Shown in pieces: positions 59,571-64,000 of a stretch of 64,000 nucleotides of DNA. The notes under the pieces were generated by a model, which did no database searches, was not told where the DNA came from, and worked only from the letters and a program-made list of their open reading frames with translations. Each line of letters opens with the position of its first letter. Position 1 is the stretch's first letter. The translations under genes and the position numbers were made by a program. The DNA comes from Liolophura sinensis. Lineage: Eukaryota > Mollusca > Polyplacophora > Chitonida > Chitonidae. The DNA lies in NCBI RefSeq assembly GCF_032854445.1, contig NC_088301.1, positions 59,906,512 to 59,970,511 on the forward strand. Direction: 5' to 3'.

Positions 59571-61040
59571 AGACACTTTGCTGAACTGACTTTGCCCTGG
59601 CCCTGAAGTGATTAGTCATCCACAGAAACTCTACCACTTTAAACAGTTAAACTGCTATGATTTATGATGCTAATGTGACAGTCATTGTTATTTTTTTATT
59701 TTAATTTTTTTTATTAAGTGTTTCTTTCTCTCATTTGTCATATCATTTTAGGGTGAATAGGAATGTGAGACATTTACTGGTAGATACTAATGAATTTGAC
59801 TAAATTTTTCATTTTTTCTCTGATAACTGCAGTTATGTCCATTTTGTCTGAAAATATGTAACGATTTGTTTGTTTAAACATAAAATATTAACCATAAAGC
59901 AGTGCACCACTTTATGCCTACATGTGTCCCAGCACTGTTATATCCAGTGGAAATGCAAACACTTCTCTAACTCCGGGAGTAGCATCACCATGTCCTCTTT
60001 CCTCATCATAATTAATTTTATGATGTGTCTTTGTGAATTTACTCAAATTATATTTACTCCAAACACTGTGTTAGTGAGATCTTGCTATTGGTTTTTCTTG
60101 TGTTTTGCCAGTTAGGTAATGATGATGTACATGTAGTTAGTAGATAGCATGTATGAGGTGAACAGGTAGAATGAATTGTGGAGTTTACCTTCCAGTCCCA
60201 GGTGCATGAAATGTATCAGAGATAATTTCCATATCCCACCTCTCTCATCCCCTGATGATTCCTGGTAGTTTTCACCCCAGTGTACTGCTGTACTACCTCT
60301 AATTTCCCTCTGCAGGGCCCCTCTATGGCCGACTTTGAACAGCATACTATGATATTAGACAAACAAGACATCCGGAGAAAATAAATAAACTTAAAATAGC
60401 AAAGCCAGTGTGACTTTCCTATGTTTTCCCATGATATAGAGAGTGCTGTAGAAGGGTATAGTGGAATCTGGTGCCGATCAAGTAGGGTCCATGTGGTTGG
60501 AAAAATGGACACATTTTTCCATGGAGGTGTAACCCTCTCAGTAGCCCTGCACCCCTTAGTGGCAGAATGGGCTGGCCTGTAAGAGGTTGGGAAACCCCTG
60601 GCCTGTTACATGGTTAAGTATAGCGTTATCATGTGCAGATGGGCTGTTATCACTGAGTGATGAGACCGTGACAATTTGATCAGACAGGGGCTTACCTGAT
60701 ATCTGAGCAGGGGTAAACTGACCAATTTGAAGGAGGGTCACCTATTAGCTTTGCAAACACTTAGAGGAGGATCCTTGCCATGGGTAGCTGGGGACATAGC
60801 TGCAGACATAGGCCATAAACTGTTCCCTCCTGTATGAAATATGGAAGTCTTGTGAATGTGACTTTTTGAAGTTTGACAGACTTGGTGTTGCCAGGTAAAC
60901 TTTCAGAGAACTGTCATAACAGTTAGTGATCTGTGATTCCACAGGGAATATGCATCAAATATCGACTGATTTTCATTGATTTCAAACGTTTCTAAAACTG
61001 TGTCACTGAAATATTGTGGTAAACTTTGCTCTTACTAAAG
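59571..61040. other. Non-coding spacer
   Basis: No exon, array or element supported. Confidence 0.4.
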
Positions 61041-61074
61041 AAAATGGGGAGAAGAAAGCTGAAGCAGAAAAAAG
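61041..61074 (+). CDS. Candidate 34-nt internal exon, Lys/Glu-rich
   Basis: TTACTAAAG precedes the exon and GTAATC follows. Joined in phase 1 to the candidate exon ending at 25998, it reads ENGEKKAEAEK plus two bases. Phase agreement has a one-in-three chance of arising at random, and A/G-rich runs often mimic Lys/Glu coding. The acceptor has a weak pyrimidine tract. No family can be named. Confidence 0.15.
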
Positions 61075-61397
61075 GTAATCTTTTTCAATATATTTAATTC
61101 ATTTTCATAAGCTTTCAAACAAGTATTCCTGAGAATTGTTTAACACATTTGCATGAGCTTTTAAACTAGTATTCCTGAGAGCTGTTTATACATCATATAC
61201 ACATGTGTGCTCCTCAGGCATAAATGGATTTGTAAGCCTATATCACAATCTGTGAAAGTACTTTTACCTGTACCCAAGAGTATGGCGAAGCTGAGCAACA
61301 TTGCATTGATAAATATTTCTCTCCATGGAATTTATTTATTTGTTTGATTATTGTTTAAAATTTGCAAATTAAATTTAAATGTTGACATAACATGATA

Positions 61398-61800
61398 TGG
61401 GGTATGGGCTGTAGTGGTACAGTGCTGTGATGTAATGGTGTATGGGCTGTACTGGTACAGTGCTGTGATGTAATGGCGCAATGTACTGGTGCAATGCTGT
61501 GATGTAATGGTGTATGGGCTGTACTGGTACAGTGCTGTGATGTAATGGCATATGGGCTGTAGTGATACAGTGCTGTGATGTAATGGTGTATGGGCTGTAC
61601 TGGTACAGTGCTGTGATGTAATGGCGCAATGTACTGGTGCAATGCTGTGATGTAATGGTGTATGGGCTGTATTGGTACAGTGCTGTGATGTAATGGCGTA
61701 TGGGCTGTACTGGTACAATGCTGTGATGTAATGGCATATGGGCTGTAGTGATACAGTGCTGTGATGTAATGGCGTATGGGCTGTAGGCCTACTGGTACAG
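61398..61800. repeat. 38/34-bp compound minisatellite
   Basis: Units of TACAGTGCTGTGATGTAATG plus GCGTATGGGCTGTACTGG alternate with shorter units carrying CGCAATGTACTGGTGCAATG. A block of four units appears twice (about 61435-61560 and 61575-61740), indicating a block duplication. His/Thr/Ser-rich minus frames are artefacts. Confidence 0.94.
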
Positions 61801-64000
61801 TAACTGTGTGTTGATCGTAATACCCTATAGTGGCAAAAGAGAATCAGCGGTTCTGTAATGCTCATCGACTAAAGCCCTTCCATCAGATAAGATTTTACAT
61901 CGTTCTGTGTTATGTTTTGGTAACTCATATGTCAGTATTTTTATATCTATCTCAAATATATATTTATTGGTTACAGTATGCAAACAGTCTGTTTTGATGC
62001 AAACCAATCAGTGTGGATAATGTAACATCCAGTGCAATTCATATGCTACAGACCTACTCATCTTAAAATGTGTGCAATGAATTTTGTTCTTGGAAGATTA
62101 CAGTCTTAATAGGTGATGTAATGGGATTAAAGTATCACATCAAGTGACTACTTTTCTGAAGCTCAGAGTACAGGATCAGTAGAGATAGGAGATACCAGGG
62201 TAGACCTCCAAGACCCCAGACAAGTATGACCAAAGCCGACTCCTCCTTATAGCCCTTAATTGCCCGTTAATGATTCTGGTTGTCAGGCAGAATTACCGTT
62301 ACTCAGCTCAGAGATTTACCTGCTGGCTGAGGACATTGGTCTTTGGCTACCCCCCTAGAGAACAATGCTGGTATTCAGCAGGCCTATTGTTCTCCTTAGC
62401 CACACAATGGGGCAACTTTCCCCACAGGCTTATTGTGATCAGGCTGTTGATTGATGGAGACCTGGACAGTTGGGCTACACTGTCATCACTTGGACAGCTC
62501 AGCTACCTTGTCATCACCTGGCTTCCATGTAGGTTTTCTTACACCTTTACAGCCCACAAAACTGAAAGCCATAAAATACTGCCTGTGATTCATGTACTTA
62601 CAAAGTGTGTGCAAAGTTCTGGGATGTCCAAGGCCCTGGGGCTGTACTGTGAGTTTCATCCAAATGAAAATGAGTTACAGTGTGAGAAGACATCACATTT
62701 GTTTTACTCTGTTTTTACATATTGTAAACCTGTAAAAGCTCCAGCCTGGATGATAAATGGACTACATAACTAATTCATCAGAAAACCCTTATTTATTATC
62801 ATTTAATCTAACAAATGATATTACTGAGTTTGTAGGTTTTATTGGAAAATATAAGTTCATTGTTGGATTTGACTACATATGTAATTTTACCAGGTGTTTT
62901 CATTTCTTCATTATTTTTAAACTTTAAAACTATGTGCACCTTTAACATTCCTGCGATTGTCATGGCAGTCATATACTGAGGCTTGTTGTACAAAATTTAA
63001 TGGGGTTATGAAGTTCAAACTCTTGACCTCACATGAGCAACAAAGATTTGACAAGAAATTGAGATGGATTGCAAGCTAGATACAAGGAGTCTGTAGAATC
63101 AAAACTGTGATGGAGAGAACAGCTTGAAGTGGGTTTTGTGGGTATTTGTCTGTGTGGCCAACCACTGTTAAAGTTATTGGTAAGTGTATAAGTACATGGA
63201 GTTTTATCAGAACCACTTGCTCAGATTGGAGTCCCATGGTTCACTCAGTGGGTGAGCCCATTGGGATCACCCAGTGTGAGATTGATGTTAAAACATTAAT
63301 CTTCATTTGAGCAGCCTTATTACCATACATTTAAAGCTGTTTACTGAGAAATTCATCATGCTTTTATAGTGAGTCTATTCTGTAAATTTCTGTAAAAGAG
63401 ATTTGTGAAGCAAGTCTGGTTGAAATGACTCTCTTCTCAGACATAGCTAATGTGGAAATTTTTCAAAAGTTGTTTTTTTTCTGCACCCATTCTTTAAGAA
63501 TGAAGTGATATAAAGCTGTATGAATTCTGTTGCATAGTGTAGAGGCCTACTTGTGTCCACCATTCCACACTGTAGTTTTGTTCTCTGGTGAGTGTACTCA
63601 ATCACGAATAACTGAAAGAATATGTGCTCACAGTTATAAGGTTTAAAAAATGCACATGGAAACAAGGGCCTTTTTATTTCTGTTGATTGTTGTTGTATTC
63701 AATCTCAGTAGAAAGTTGTTTTGATACGATTTTGAAGTAGGATTTTATAAACAGGAAGGCTGTTGCTCAAAGTTTCTATGTTCCTGGCAACAGATGTGGG
63801 ATGATTTGGCACTTATTGAATTGGATATGAAGAGTTGTTTTTAACATTAACTTTACAGTTGTGCTTAGTGAAAATGAAATGACATGTTGTTGTAAACGAG
63901 GGATTGGTTTCTCTGAGATGAACTGTGATTCATTAATACTGTCATATCTTAGTTAGTTAATCAGCTTTGTCAGGAAAACTCCAGGGTGGGGTGGAAAACT
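61801..64000. other. Non-coding DNA to the right edge
   Basis: No supported exon or element. A 167-codon plus frame at 62270-62773 is the longest non-repeat frame in the window but shows no motif and no splice or start support. Confidence 0.4.

Noticed and set aside
61332-61865. His/Thr/Ser-rich minus-strand frames of up to 177 codons
   Set aside because: Produced by the 38/34-bp tandem repeat; several frames are open at once.
62270-62773. Plus-strand frame of 167 codons, the longest outside repeats
   Set aside because: No recognisable domain, no signal or motif, no supported splice or promoter context. Length is possible by chance in 64 kb read in six frames.

Overview
The window looks like AT-rich nuclear DNA from an invertebrate, most likely a mollusc or another lophotrochozoan. 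The reasons are short exons with GT-AG introns, several tRNA-derived SINE copies of a type I associate with molluscs (some with clean target-site duplications), many foldback or MITE-like elements with terminal inverted repeats, a decayed YIDD-type reverse transcriptase, and very many minisatellites. There are no bacterial operons, no CRISPR array and no intact viral gene. The species assignment is an inference from style of sequence, not from a match.

Left end (1-9.9 kb): the one gene I can name with confidence is an IRAK4-like (interleukin-1 receptor-associated kinase 4) gene on the minus strand. Five coding exons (7021 down to 1241) join with conserved GT-AG sites and unbroken reading phase. 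They encode a death domain, an unusually long acidic/proline/serine-rich linker and the start of the kinase domain through the glycine-rich loop. The rest of the kinase lies beyond the left edge, or was not recognised in the last 1.2 kb. A non-coding first exon probably ends at 9838. A perfect CRE and a kappaB-like site lie about 0.25 kb inside intron 1, and a CCAAT box lies just upstream.

Middle left (9.9-25 kb): mostly mobile DNA. It holds at least five SINE copies or fragments, two copies of a foldback family (about 12.93 and 24.25 kb), a TA-flanked long-TIR element (21490-22709) interrupted by a SINE, and a frameshifted reverse-transcriptase pseudogene (19.88-21.3 kb). There is also a 25-bp minisatellite and an unusually GC-rich 42-bp minisatellite.

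Right (25-64 kb): no confidently identified gene. A CpG-richer patch at 25.4-25.8 kb precedes a possible plus-strand first coding exon (ATG at 25980, donor at 25999). A phase-compatible 34-nt exon candidate lies at 61041-61074. If both are real, the intervening 35 kb is a giant first intron filled with minisatellites of 23-65 bp unit. The largest is a 58-bp array of 3.1 kb (39.3-42.4 kb).

All the long open frames in 39-42 kb, 47-48 kb, 59 kb and 61 kb are by-products of tandem repeats and are not annotated as genes. By rough addition, minisatellites make up about a fifth of the window. I found no convincing undescribed multi-gene system. The most interesting material is the IRAK4-like gene with its long linker, the nested transposon histories, and the structure of the tandem arrays.
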